Positions 8,038 through 16,485 of a DNA stretch of 55,542 nt are shown here, piece by piece. The notes under the pieces are model-generated. The model did no database searches and was not told the origin of the DNA. It worked only from the letters and a program-made list of their open reading frames with translations. Position numbers and translations under genes: made by a program. The stretch spans positions 1-55,542 of the forward strand of contig VHCO01000021.1 of NCBI GenBank assembly GCA_016871715.1, in the 5' to 3' direction. Numbering within the stretch: position 1 is the stretch's first letter; each line of letters opens with the position of its first letter. Source of the stretch: Verrucomicrobiota bacterium (GTDB lineage: Bacteria > Verrucomicrobiota > Verrucomicrobiia > Limisphaerales > J093).

Positions 8038-9285
8038 CTAGGCCAGCTCGGGTTCCTCGATGCGCGCCGGCGCCCGAAACAGCGGTGTACCGTCGTCGGC
8101 CTCCGGGTACTCGAAGATCTTACCTTCGTAGTTGCGAATGACCACGCGGTCCCGGTTGCGGCTCAGGACATACTCGGGGCTGACGGGGACCTTACCGCCG
8201 CCACCTGGGGCGTCGATGACGTAGGTGGGCACGGCGTAGCCCGTGGTGTGCCCGCGCAGGCCATTCATCAGCTCGAGTCCCCGGCGCACGCTCGCCCGCA
8301 GATGGGCCGAGCCGGCGATCAGGTCGCACTGGTAGATGTAATAAGGGCGGACCCGACACAAGAGGAGCTTTTGCAGATGGGCCTTCATGACCGTGAGGTC
8401 ATCGTTCACATGGCGGAGGAGGACGGCCTGGTTGCCCAGGGGTATACCCGCGTCCGCTAAGCGACTCAGGGCATCGCGCACTTCCGTCGTCAACTCCCGC
8501 GGGTGATTCGAGTGAATGCTCAGGAAGAGCGGATGGAATTGGCGGAGCATGGCGCAGAGCTCGGGCGTGATGCGCTGCGGCAGAAAGACCGGGATGCGGG
8601 ACCCGATGCGCAGGAACTCGACATGCGGGATGGCGCGGAGCCGGCTCAGGAGATCTTCGAGTTTCTCGTCGCTGAAAAGCAAAGGATCGCCCCCGCTGAG
8701 CAGGACGTCGCGCACGGCGGGTGTGCGGGCGATGTACTCGATCTGGCGGTCGAACTGCGGATGGAAATCGTAGCCGCTGGCGTTACTGACCAGTCGGGAC
8801 CGAGTGCAGTAACGGCAGTAGGCCGCGCAGCGGTCGGTCACCAGAAAGAGCACCCGGTCAGGGTAGCGATGCACCAGGCCCGGCACCGGCGAATGCGAGT
8901 CCTCGCCGCAAGGATCGGCCAACTCCCAATCCGCCACGTGGGTCTCCTCGAGGCGCGGGATGACCTGGCGCCGGATCGGGCAGCGCTCATCGGCGGGGTC
9001 GATCAGGTTGAAGAAATAGGGGGTGATCGCCATCGCCAATTTGTGGTTGGCGAGCACCGTGCCGGCCCGTTCCTCGGGCGTGAGCGTGGGCAGGAGCCGT
9101 TCGAGCTGTTCGAGCCGGGTGATCCGGTGTTTGAGCTGCCAGCGCCAATCCTGCCAATCGCAGTCGGCCACGCGGCCCCAATACCCCCGGCCGGCTGAGG
9201 CGAACCGTTTCAGGTCGGCCAACTGCGCCTCTGCCTGGGGGGGTGGGGGGTGATCGTCCGCCGCCGAGACGTCTGCGTTCAACAT
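8038..9285 (-). CDS. kamA: Lysine 2,3-aminomutase family radical SAM enzyme
   Basis: The radical SAM cluster motif CAAYCRYC (Cys153, 157, 160) and the PLP-lysine segment GGGGKVP (Lys365) identify the KamA family, which isomerises L-alpha-lysine to beta-lysine. The ending KIFEYPE is also typical. Beta-lysine can be a compatible-solute precursor (N-acetyl-beta-lysine), used in EF-P modification by EpmB-type relatives, or degraded. No ablB, epmA or kamD/E gene is nearby to decide. The 415-residue length matches true KamA better than EpmB. The ATG at 9285 lies 8 bases after a promoter -10 element, so the mRNA is probably leaderless. The gene leads a reverse-strand run with nth and a lipoate ligase-like gene. 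Confidence 0.88.
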   Translation of the reverse strand: MLNADVSAADDHPPPPQAEAQLADLKRFASAGRGYWGRVADCDWQDWRWQLKHRITRLEQLERLLPTLTPEERAGTVLANHKLAMAITPYFFNLIDPADERCPIRRQVIPRLEETHVADWELADPCGEDSHSPVPGLVHRYPDRVLFLVTDRCAAYCRYCTRSRLVSNASGYDFHPQFDRQIEYIARTPAVRDVLLSGGDPLLFSDEKLEDLLSRLRAIPHVEFLRIGSRIPVFLPQRITPELCAMLRQFHPLFLSIHSNHPRELTTEVRDALSRLADAGIPLGNQAVLLRHVNDDLTVMKAHLQKLLLCRVRPYYIYQCDLIAGSAHLRASVRRGLELMNGLRGHTTGYAVPTYVIDAPGGGGKVPVSPEYVLSRNRDRVVIRNYEGKIFEYPEADDGTPLFRAPARIEEPELA

Positions 9286-9293
9286 TGCGGCGA

Positions 9294-9321
9294 ACTATAA
9301 AAGGCAGGGGGGGGGTGTCAA
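9294..9321 (-). promoter_or_regulatory. kamA promoter with a poly-C9 spacer
   Basis: On the reverse strand TTGACA (9321-9316) and TATAGT (9299-9294) are 16 bp apart. Nine consecutive C residues (9315-9307) form more than half of the spacer. The -10 ends 8 bases before the kamA ATG, so the transcript should start at or within about 3 nt of the start codon. A change in C-tract length would alter spacer length and promoter strength. Confidence 0.6.
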
Positions 9322-9734
9322 GATGGTGGCGGCCTGGGGAGCGGGTGCGGGAGACTGTGTTGGGGAGGGAAAAGAGCCGACGATCGTGGTCGCAAAGTGT
9401 TTATTATCAATTGATTAACTTGGCAGTCGGGGTGGTGCAAGGACGGCTCTGTTGTATTTCTGTGGAGGTCGACTTGACGGCGGCTGGATCAGGCTCTAAC
9501 TATTGTGCTTGTCAGGTACAGCCGTCTTAAGCCACAGAACCCACACACGCGTGGGTTGTTCGAGTGGGTCGGCAAGTGCCTGGCGGTCTAGCCAAGATTC
9601 GGCGGGTACCTGCGGGCAATGGGAATGAGCGAGTAACCCGGGTTCAAGCATACGCCAACCCAGTGGGGGCACGCCTGCTTCGGCTAGCCTCTAAAGCGAA
9701 CCGACAGACATACATAATCCAACCAGAAACAAAG
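9322..9734. other. Non-coding region between kamA and the DUF11 gene
   Basis: I find no convincing gene here. There is an AT-rich patch with a 10-bp palindrome ATCAATTGAT (9406-9415). A possible promoter is TTGACG (9474-9479) with a weak TAACTAT about 17 bp on. A 7-bp hairpin AACCCAC/GTGGGTT (9538-9557) follows. If the promoter is right, the DUF11 gene has a leader of more than 200 nt that contains the hairpin. Confidence 0.4.
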
Positions 9735-11366
9735 ATGAACCGTCTCACCATACGCACGTTTGCGGCGCTGCCAGCAGCGCTGGTCGCAAGCCTCATCGTG
9801 TCCACCAGCCCGCCAGCCTATGCGGCCGCGGCGGAGGACACTTCGACTGACACCCGGCACGGCCGAAGGAACTTTGCCGTGCCTTTGGGCGAGTATTACA
9901 CGGGGCGTTCTCCCTACCAAGCGCCCCGCACACGCGAAGTCGCGGCCGAGGCCGCTCCGGCACCGGCACCAGCGCCGGCCCCCGCGCCACGGGTGGCTCC
10001 ACCCCCGGTGGCCACAGGCCCTTGCTCGGTGATCAACACCGGGCCGGTGAACATGACCAAGACCATGCCGCGCGAGGTGACGTTGGGGCAGGAGTTCATG
10101 TATGAGCTCAACCCGCAGGCCGTCGGGTGCGTGGGCAACGTGGTCGTCACGGACCAGATCCCGCCCGGCACCACTTACGTCCGCAGCGAACCGGCGGCGG
10201 AAGTCGTCGGGAACAACCTGGTCTGGAAGCTGGGCGAAATGGACCCGGGCCAGACAGTCCCGCTGAAGGTTTGGGTGAAAGCGGACCGGGAAGGGACCTT
10301 GGGTTCGTGCGCCACCGTCCGGGCGGAACCGCGGGTCTGCGCGCAGACGTTTGTGGGCAAGCCGATGTTGGCGATTCAAAAGACCGGACCTGAAGTGGCC
10401 CAACTGGGTTCGGACGTCACCTACAACGTAGTGGTCTCGAACCGCGGCACCAGCGTAGCCCGCGGTGTCGTCGTTACGGATGAAGTGCCAGCAGGTCTGA
10501 CCGCACCGAACGGGCAGAAGACCCTCACCTACAACGTGGGCGATCTGGCCCCGAATCAGTCCAAGACCATCCCGGTCACCCTCCGCGCCGCGCAACGCGG
10601 CAAGCATTGCAACAACGCCATCGCCACCGCCAGCAACGCGCCCAAGGTGACCGCGGAAGCATGCACCACGGTCGTTCAACCGGGCCTCAAGCTGGTCAAG
10701 ACCGGCGACAAGGAGCAGTTGATCGGCCGGACGGCCAACTATCAAGTCAAGGTCACGAACGTGGGCGACACCACCCTGACCGGCGTGGTGGTCACCGACA
10801 CTGCACCCGCTCAAACGACCATTGCGGCCGCCTCGGGCGCGACGATCAGTGGCAACACGGCCACCTGGAATGTGGGTACGCTCAACGCGGGCCAAGAGAA
10901 GACGCTGGACATCACCTTGAAGTCCAACGTGCCGGGTAACCACTGCAACAGCGCGACCGTGGCGACGGCGCAGGGTCTCCGCGAGAGCGCTCAGGCCTGC
11001 ACCCTGTGGAAGGGCGTCACCGGCGTGTTGGTCGAGGTGGTTGACGATCCAGACCCGATCCTCGTGGGCGAATCGACCACGTTCACCATCCGCGTGACCA
11101 ACCAGGGCAGCGCCGACATCGAGAACGCGCGCGTCAAGGCGATCTTCCCGGCCGAGACCGACCCGGTGAGCGCCTCGCACTCCGGCTCGATCAGCGGCAA
11201 GATTGTTACCTGGCCGGCCGTGTCCGTCCTGCCGCCGAAGCAGTCCTTCACCTACACCATGCGCGGCAAGGGTGTGAAGGAAGGCGACAGCCGGTTGATG
11301 GTGGAAGTCACCACCACCCTGCGTGAGGCGCCCATCCTCGAGATGGAAAGCACCACGGTGTACTAA
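9735..11366 (+). CDS. Secreted DUF11-repeat (OmcB-like) cysteine-containing protein
   Basis: The 543-residue protein has a signal peptide (cleavage near AYAAAA) and a PAPAPAPAPAP linker around residues 75-87, followed by four tandem DUF11 domains. Each opens with a K(T)G...GxxxxYxVxVxNxG pattern, and the first three carry cysteines at matching places (GSCATV, GKHCNNA, GNHCNSA). DUF11 arrays with cysteines occur in the chlamydial outer-membrane protein OmcB and in related envelope proteins of the PVC group, where disulfides stiffen the cell surface. A structural envelope role is inferred from that. The ATG at 9735 is chosen for the signal peptide. A strong terminator follows, so it is probably monocistronic. 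Confidence 0.8.
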   Translation: MNRLTIRTFAALPAALVASLIVSTSPPAYAAAAEDTSTDTRHGRRNFAVPLGEYYTGRSPYQAPRTREVAAEAAPAPAPAPAPAPRVAPPPVATGPCSVINTGPVNMTKTMPREVTLGQEFMYELNPQAVGCVGNVVVTDQIPPGTTYVRSEPAAEVVGNNLVWKLGEMDPGQTVPLKVWVKADREGTLGSCATVRAEPRVCAQTFVGKPMLAIQKTGPEVAQLGSDVTYNVVVSNRGTSVARGVVVTDEVPAGLTAPNGQKTLTYNVGDLAPNQSKTIPVTLRAAQRGKHCNNAIATASNAPKVTAEACTTVVQPGLKLVKTGDKEQLIGRTANYQVKVTNVGDTTLTGVVVTDTAPAQTTIAAASGATISGNTATWNVGTLNAGQEKTLDITLKSNVPGNHCNSATVATAQGLRESAQACTLWKGVTGVLVEVVDDPDPILVGESTTFTIRVTNQGSADIENARVKAIFPAETDPVSASHSGSISGKIVTWPAVSVLPPKQSFTYTMRGKGVKEGDSRLMVEVTTTLREAPILEMESTTVY

Positions 11367-11412
11367 GCCGATCGGCCCCGGTCAGCCTAGTCTGGCCTCC
11401 GGCGAATCACAC

Positions 11413-11448
11413 GAGCCGCCCCGCAACGCGGGGCGGCTCTTCTGTTTC
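11413..11448 (+). terminator. Rho-independent terminator after the DUF11 gene
   Basis: A perfect 12-bp GC-rich stem (GAGCCGCCCCGC, 11413-11424, with its complement at 11428-11439) has a 3-nt loop and is followed by TTCTGTTT. It lies 46 bp after the stop codon. Confidence 0.8.
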
Positions 11449-11549
11449 CATGTCGAGATCGGGTTCTGGGACTACGCGAGGTACGGCATCCCCGTTGCGC
11501 CATTGACCACCGTGGCGGGGATGGCGCTCCTGCCGACTCGGAGCAGCGC

Positions 11550-11577
11550 TTGACGAATTCGACGAGAGTGATAGGCT
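11550..11577 (+). promoter_or_regulatory. Possible promoter for the PEP-CTERM gene
   Basis: TTGACG (11550-11555) and TAGGCT (11572-11577) are spaced 16 bp apart. The -10 ends 9 bases before the ATG at 11587, so, as for kamA, the mRNA would be nearly leaderless. The -10 match is weak. Confidence 0.35.
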
Positions 11578-11586
11578 AAGCACCGT

Positions 11587-12558
11587 ATGGCGTTTCAAAG
11601 GCGTGCGTTAGCTGGGGCGTTGCTTGCTGGTGGCGTGGTTCTCTGCAGCGGGGCGAGGCTCGGTTCTGCGGCGGACAGCCTGTATGCGGTCGGCAACGAT
11701 CTGTGGTCGATCAATGCGACAACGGGCCAAGCGACCCTCTTGTTCGACATCACCGCGGCGCAGGTGCCCGGTTGGGGGCCAACGGACCGGATGAACGCTC
11801 TGGCGCTGGACGCCGCGCGGCAACAGCTCATCTTCGCGAACGCAGAAAACCGCAATCTCTATCGTTACGCCCTCGGTTCCGGGACCTTCTCCGCTTTGGG
11901 CAGCCTCGACACGGCGGCGCCGCTGTCGGGGTTCGGTGGGCTCATCGATTTCAACATGGACAGCGGTGGAACGTTCTACGGCGGCAAGTACTATGCCGCG
12001 TTGGAACTGAGCCTGCCGCCGACGAGCCAGAAACTCTCGTTCATGGCAGAGGTGGTTTTGGATGTCACGGGGACCGCCGTTGCCAGCGCGAGCATTTACG
12101 GCGGGACGGAGGCGGCGCTGACGCAGTCCTGGGGTTACACGGACGGGTTCAACGACTTTGGCGATTTCACGGTGAACCCGAGCACAGGGGAGTTATGGGC
12201 GTTTACCTACGTGGATGATTTGGGGAATCCGAATCTGCTGCAGGGCCTCTGGCATGGCAACCTGGCCACCCCGGGCGGGGTCAACGTGATCCTGGCGAGC
12301 AACCCAGCCTGGAGCCAGATTGCCTACAACGTCGATGAGGACAAGCTCTATGCGATGGACGGGGCCACGGTCTACGCGATCGACAAGACCACCGGCGCCA
12401 CGCTCTCGACCGTCCCACTCGTGGGTTATACCGACTCGAGCGGGTACGTGGCGGACCTGGCGGCGGTGACGGTGCCCGAGCCTGGAGCCTACGCCCTATG
12501 GGCTGCGCTGGGCTGTGTGGGGTACGGGCTGTGGCGGACACGGTCGGGTCGCAAGTAG
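11587..12558 (+). CDS. PEP-CTERM sorted exported protein
   Basis: A signal peptide (LAGALLAGGVVLCSGARLGSA) is followed by a roughly 270-residue beta-propeller-like domain with repeated short motifs (LYAVGNDLWSINATTG, LYAMDGATVYAIDKTTG). The protein ends in VTVPEPGAYALW, a hydrophobic helix and the basic tail RTRSGRK. This end is the PEP-CTERM signal recognised by exosortase, which cleaves and anchors or releases proteins at the surface, usually in exopolysaccharide producers. No exosortase gene is in the window. The function of the globular part is unknown. It is flanked by terminators and likely transcribed alone. Confidence 0.85.
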   Translation: MAFQRRALAGALLAGGVVLCSGARLGSAADSLYAVGNDLWSINATTGQATLLFDITAAQVPGWGPTDRMNALALDAARQQLIFANAENRNLYRYALGSGTFSALGSLDTAAPLSGFGGLIDFNMDSGGTFYGGKYYAALELSLPPTSQKLSFMAEVVLDVTGTAVASASIYGGTEAALTQSWGYTDGFNDFGDFTVNPSTGELWAFTYVDDLGNPNLLQGLWHGNLATPGGVNVILASNPAWSQIAYNVDEDKLYAMDGATVYAIDKTTGATLSTVPLVGYTDSSGYVADLAAVTVPEPGAYALWAALGCVGYGLWRTRSGRK

Positions 12559-12595
12559 CCCGCGCTATTTTCGGTGCGTGTTGGGGTTTCGGTAG

Positions 12596-12631
12596 CAGCG
12601 GCGCCCTCCCGGGTGGGCGCCGCTGTTTTTT
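12596..12631 (+). terminator. Rho-independent terminator after the PEP-CTERM gene
   Basis: A perfect 11-bp stem (CAGCGGCGCCC, 12596-12606, with its complement at 12615-12625) and an 8-nt loop are directly followed by six T residues (12626-12631). It lies 37 bp after the stop codon and ends before the next gene's start at 12696. Confidence 0.9.
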
Positions 12632-12695
12632 CGGGTGTCGGAAGGATCTTGCGCCCCAAGCCGCTTCGGCCGAACCTAGCCGTGGTTGTGCCCTG

Positions 12696-14105
12696 ATGAA
12701 CGGACTGGCCCTCGATAGATGGATCCGGTACGCACCCGCTGCCTGCGCGGTCGGAGCGGTTCTGGCCTTGTTGATCTGGTGGCTGCCGCGCCCGGCCGGC
12801 ACCCTCACGCTGCGGGCGCCGGGAGCGGACAAGGTGCCCGAGGGCGAGGGGGCCGATGGCAAGAACCCTGTCCTCACGGGCAAACTAACGCTTGGCCCGG
12901 GTACACCAGCCACGTTGCCGGGCGTTTGGCCGGGGTTCCGCGGTCCCGCCCGAGACGGGGCGGCAACGGAAGCGGTTCGGTTGGCGCGCGCTTGGGAGGC
13001 CAGCGGACCGCGGGCGCACTGGTCGCTCGATGTGGGCGAGGGCTACGCGGGCGCGGCAGTGGTTAACGGGCGGGTCTACTTGATGGATTACGACCGCGAG
13101 AAGAAGCAAGACGCCCTACGGTGTTTATCGCTGGCGGACGGCCAAGAGATCTGGCGCTTTGCGTATCCGGTGTCGGTCAAGCGCAATCACGGGATGTCGC
13201 GCACCGTGCCGGCCATCGCAGGCGACCGCGTGGTGGCCCTGGGCCCGAAGTGTCATGGGGTCTGTCTGGAGGCGGAAAGTGGCCAGTTCAAGTGGGGCCT
13301 CGACTTGGTGCGGGAGTACGGCACCACCGTGCCCCAATGGTACGCGGGGCAATGCCCGCTGATCGAAGGGGACCGTGTGATTCTGGCGCCTGGGGGCAAG
13401 GATGCTTTGTTGCTCGCGGTCGAACTCGAGACCGGCCGACCCGTCTGGCAGACCCCCAACCCGGACGAATGGCAAATGACCCACTCTTCGATCGTGCCGG
13501 TGGAGTTTGCCGGGCGCCGGCTCTATGTCTACTGCGCCAGCCGGGGGGTGGTGGGCGTGTCGGCCTCGGACGGGGCGCTCTTGTGGCAGACGACGGATTG
13601 GAAGATCAGCATTGCCAATGTGCCTTCGCCGTTGGTTTTGCCCGGCGGGCGGATCTTCTTGTCGGGCGGCTACAATGCCGGGGCCCTGATGCTCGAGTTG
13701 ACTGAGGAGGGGAGCAAGATCGTGCCCAAGACCTTGTTCCGGCTCGAGCCTGAGATTTTCGGCGCGACGCAGCAGACCCCGATCTACCACGGCGGACATA
13801 TTTACGGGACGCGGCCGGATGGGCGCTTTGTCTGTCTCGATCTCGATGGCAAAGTGGTCTGGACGAGCGAGCCGGGCACGAACTTCGGCCTGGGCCCTTA
13901 CCTCTTGGCCAGCGGTTTGTTTTTCGTCATGGACGACTCCGGCAAACTGAGCCTGATCGAGGCTACACCGGCGCAGTTCAGCCTGTTGGCTCAGGCCAAG
14001 GTGCTCGACGGTCGCGAGTCTTGGGGCCCGCTGGCGTTGGCGGGCAGCCGTTTGCTCGCGCGCGATTTGACGCGTTTGGTTTGCCTCGAGGTGGGGGCGC
14101 GGTAG
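12696..14105 (+). CDS. Membrane-anchored PQQ-like beta-propeller protein
   Basis: One N-terminal membrane helix (ACAVGAVLALLIWWL) anchors a 469-residue protein made of PQQ-type propeller blades. Visible blade motifs include GRVYLMDYDREKKQDALRCL, LSLADGQEIWRF, LAVELETGRPVWQT, VSASDGALLWQT and VCLDLDGKVVWTS. The early GVWPGFRGPARDGAATE is common in such proteins of planctomycetes and verrucomicrobia. The fold is shared with BamB and quinoprotein dehydrogenases, but no quinone ligands or BamB context are seen, so the role is unknown. The ATG at 12696 is preferred because it gives a clean anchor and lies past the terminator at 12596-12631. It is convergent with the Mrp gene. Confidence 0.78.
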   Translation: MNGLALDRWIRYAPAACAVGAVLALLIWWLPRPAGTLTLRAPGADKVPEGEGADGKNPVLTGKLTLGPGTPATLPGVWPGFRGPARDGAATEAVRLARAWEASGPRAHWSLDVGEGYAGAAVVNGRVYLMDYDREKKQDALRCLSLADGQEIWRFAYPVSVKRNHGMSRTVPAIAGDRVVALGPKCHGVCLEAESGQFKWGLDLVREYGTTVPQWYAGQCPLIEGDRVILAPGGKDALLLAVELETGRPVWQTPNPDEWQMTHSSIVPVEFAGRRLYVYCASRGVVGVSASDGALLWQTTDWKISIANVPSPLVLPGGRIFLSGGYNAGALMLELTEEGSKIVPKTLFRLEPEIFGATQQTPIYHGGHIYGTRPDGRFVCLDLDGKVVWTSEPGTNFGLGPYLLASGLFFVMDDSGKLSLIEATPAQFSLLAQAKVLDGRESWGPLALAGSRLLARDLTRLVCLEVGAR

Positions 14106-14131
14106 GCGGCCCGGGGCGACACGCCCGAGGT

Positions 14132-15196
14132 TCAGCCGGGCAGTTGACGGAGGTTTTCTGCGATCGCGAGGAACGCCTGGCCGGGCGCCGATTTCGGGGC
14201 GGACACCACCACCGGGATGCCGGCGTCGCCACCCTCGCGGATGGCGGTATAAATGGGCACTTCCCCAAGGAACGCGGTTCGCTGTCGCTCGGCCTCGGCG
14301 CGACCGCCGCCATGACCGAAGATCTCGACACGTTCGCCGGTGAGGGTGGTGAAGTAGCTCATGTTCTCAATGATGCCGAGGATGGGCACATTCACCTTGG
14401 TGAACATCGCGATGCCTTTGCGCACCACGTCGACCGAGGCGGCTTGGGGCGTGGTCACGATGACGCCGCCATCGAGCGGCACGGTCTGACAGAGGGAGAG
14501 TTGGGCATCGCCCGTGCCGGGCGGCAGGTCCACCAGCAAATAGTCCAGCTCGCCCCAGGCGACCGAAAAGAGGAACTGCTGGATGGTCTTGGTGATCATC
14601 GGCCCACGCCAAATGACGGGCTGATCGCCCTCGACCAAGAACCCGATGCTCATGAGTCTGACGCCGTGGTTGGTCGGTGGCACCAGTTGCTCTTGGGCGT
14701 TCACGGTGGGGCGTTCGCGCACGCCCATCATGAGCGGGATGCTCGGGCCGTAGATGTCGCAATCCAAAAGGCCTACCTGCGCCCCGAGTTGTTGCAGGGC
14801 GCAGGCTAGGTTCACCGAGACCGTGGACTTGCCCACACCGCCCTTGCCACTGGCCACCGCGACGACGCGACCCACCCCGGGAATACGGTTTTGGTTGGCC
14901 CAGGGATTCGGGCCGCCGGCGCCGGGCCCGGCGCCTCCTGGGCCACCGGGGGCCTGGGGTTGGCGGACCTCGACGCTGACCTGGCCTGCGCCGGGTAAAT
15001 CGCGCAGCACACGCTCGCACTCCTGCCTGAGCTGCTCGGCGACCTGATGGTTCGCCGAGGTGAGCTGGAGCTGGACGCGCAGCGAGTCCGGCCCCGGGAG
15101 GACCTCTTTGACCAGTCCGAAGGAGACGATGTCTCGAGAATAGCCGGGGTACTTGACGGTGCGGAGGGCTTGGAGGACTGCGTCGGGAGTGAGCAT
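14132..15196 (-). CDS. Mrp/NBP35-family P-loop ATPase lacking the CxxC motif
   Basis: Residues 1-80 form a DUF59/MIP18-like domain, followed by a Gly/Pro-rich linker (GGPGGAGPGAGGPNPW) and a deviant Walker A, ASGKGGVGKSTVSV. The later LLDCDIYGPSIPLMMG and LVDLPPGTGDAQLSL are diagnostic of Mrp/ApbC Fe-S carrier ATPases. In the family a CPxC pair binds the bridging cluster after ENMSYF; here that position reads ENMSYFTTLTGERVEIFG with no cysteine. The protein may therefore not carry a cluster in the usual way. The start at 15196 is 20 bp after the nifS-like stop, so the genes are probably one operon. 354 residues is normal for the family. Confidence 0.88.
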   Translation of the reverse strand: MLTPDAVLQALRTVKYPGYSRDIVSFGLVKEVLPGPDSLRVQLQLTSANHQVAEQLRQECERVLRDLPGAGQVSVEVRQPQAPGGPGGAGPGAGGPNPWANQNRIPGVGRVVAVASGKGGVGKSTVSVNLACALQQLGAQVGLLDCDIYGPSIPLMMGVRERPTVNAQEQLVPPTNHGVRLMSIGFLVEGDQPVIWRGPMITKTIQQFLFSVAWGELDYLLVDLPPGTGDAQLSLCQTVPLDGGVIVTTPQAASVDVVRKGIAMFTKVNVPILGIIENMSYFTTLTGERVEIFGHGGGRAEAERQRTAFLGEVPIYTAIREGGDAGIPVVVSAPKSAPGQAFLAIAENLRQLPG

Positions 15197-15216
15197 GGGC
15201 AACGTGGGGGATAGGT

Positions 15217-16485
15217 TCAGTGTGCGTGCGAGGTCCCGGCCATGCCGGCAGCAGGCGCGGCGCTGGTCTGGCCTGAGCCGCGCGGGGCGACGACCGAGTC
15301 GATCGCGCCCCGCTGGAATTCGTCCCACATGGGGGACATGGCCCGGAGCTTGGCCACAATCTTGACAAAGGTGTCGAGGAAGTAGTCGACGTCCTCGGCG
15401 GTGTTCTCGCGCCCGAGCGAGAGGATGAGGTTGCCTTGCGCCAGGGCTTGATCGAGGCCGATGGCGGCGAGGACATGCGAGATCTTGAGCGACTTGCTGA
15501 CACAGCTCGAGCCGCTCGCCACCGCGATCCCGTTCAGGTCGCACAACAACAACTGGCCTTCGCCCTCGATGAACTCGGTGCTCACGTTGAGCGAGGTCGC
15601 GATGCGACCCAGACCCGGCGCCGGCCCACTCAGTCGAAGATACGGAACGCGCGCCTGGAGGCCTTCCCAGAGCCGGCGCTGCAACTGGGCGGTGTGCGCA
15701 ATCCGCTCGGGGAGCGCGCGCCCAGCCAACTCCGCCGCCACGCCGGCGCCGACGATGGCTGGGACGTTTTCCGTGCCCGCCCGGCGCCCCTCTTCTTGGG
15801 CACCGCCGTGTTGGATGGGGACCAGGCGCGCCTTGCGGTTGCGGTAGAGGACGCCCACGCCTTTGGGGCCGTAGAAGCGGTGCGGCGCCAGGGAAAGCAG
15901 GTTGGCGCCGATGGCCTGCACATCGATCTCGATCCAGCCGCCACTGGCAGTGGCATCGACGAAGAACGGCACGCCGCGCGCGGCGGTGAGGCGACCGATT
16001 TCCTGGACGGGTTGGATGGTGCCGAGGTCGTGGTTTACGTGTTGCACCGCCACCAAGATCGTCTGGTCGGTCAGGGCGGCCTCGACGTCGGCCGGGTCGA
16101 CCCACCCCTCCGCGTTGACCTTCACCCGCGTGCAGGTGAAGCCTTGTTGCTCGATAAACTCGACCGAGTGTAGCACCGCCGGGTGCTCGACGGCGCTGAC
16201 CACCAGATGGCGGCCGCGGCGTTGGCTGGCGTAGGCGACGCCCTTAATGGCCAGGTTGGCCGCCTCCGTGCCTCCCGAGGTGAAGAAGATCTCGGCCGGC
16301 GAGGCGGCATGGATGAAGGTGGCGATCTGCTGGCGGGCTTTGGCCAGGGCGTCCTTGGCCCGCAGGCCTTCCTGGTGCAGCGACGACGGGTTGCCGTAGG
16401 CCTCGCTAAAGAACGGCTGCATCGCCGCCCAGACCTCCGGCAGAACCGGTGTGGTGGCCAGATGGTCTAGATTGATGCGGCGCAT
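15217..16485 (-). CDS. NifS/IscS-like protein with Arg in place of the PLP lysine
   Basis: The fold and length (422 residues) are those of class V aminotransferase-like cysteine desulfurases, which normally take sulfur from cysteine for Fe-S clusters. The catalytic-loop cysteine is kept (SGSSCVS, Cys328, the same number as in E. coli IscS), as are His101 (VEHPAV) and TSGGTEAANLAIKG. The Schiff-base lysine, however, is Arg203 (LAPHRFYGPKG instead of SGHKxYGPKG). The nearby PLP-contacting Gln is also changed (VDATASGG instead of VDATQSVG). It may not bind PLP covalently. It is encoded between an intact IscU scaffold and an Mrp carrier, so a role in Fe-S assembly is still likely. Confidence 0.88.
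   Translation of the reverse strand: MRRINLDHLATTPVLPEVWAAMQPFFSEAYGNPSSLHQEGLRAKDALAKARQQIATFIHAASPAEIFFTSGGTEAANLAIKGVAYASQRRGRHLVVSAVEHPAVLHSVEFIEQQGFTCTRVKVNAEGWVDPADVEAALTDQTILVAVQHVNHDLGTIQPVQEIGRLTAARGVPFFVDATASGGWIEIDVQAIGANLLSLAPHRFYGPKGVGVLYRNRKARLVPIQHGGAQEEGRRAGTENVPAIVGAGVAAELAGRALPERIAHTAQLQRRLWEGLQARVPYLRLSGPAPGLGRIATSLNVSTEFIEGEGQLLLCDLNGIAVASGSSCVSKSLKISHVLAAIGLDQALAQGNLILSLGRENTAEDVDYFLDTFVKIVAKLRAMSPMWDEFQRGAIDSVVAPRGSGQTSAAPAAGMAGTSHAH

Noticed and set aside
9620..9670. A GGTTCAAGC segment resembling a tRNA T-arm
   Set aside because: No matching anticodon stem, acceptor stem or CCA-side pairing could be built around it.
9684..11180. A 498-residue reverse open frame
   Set aside because: It is antisense to the DUF11 gene and rich in Arg/His/Gly/Leu without domains; the forward gene has a signal peptide and clear repeats.
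14132..16105. A 657-residue protein continuous with Mrp
   Set aside because: Only the part from 15196 is Mrp; the upstream part is an out-of-frame reading of the nifS-like gene, so no NifS-Mrp fusion exists.
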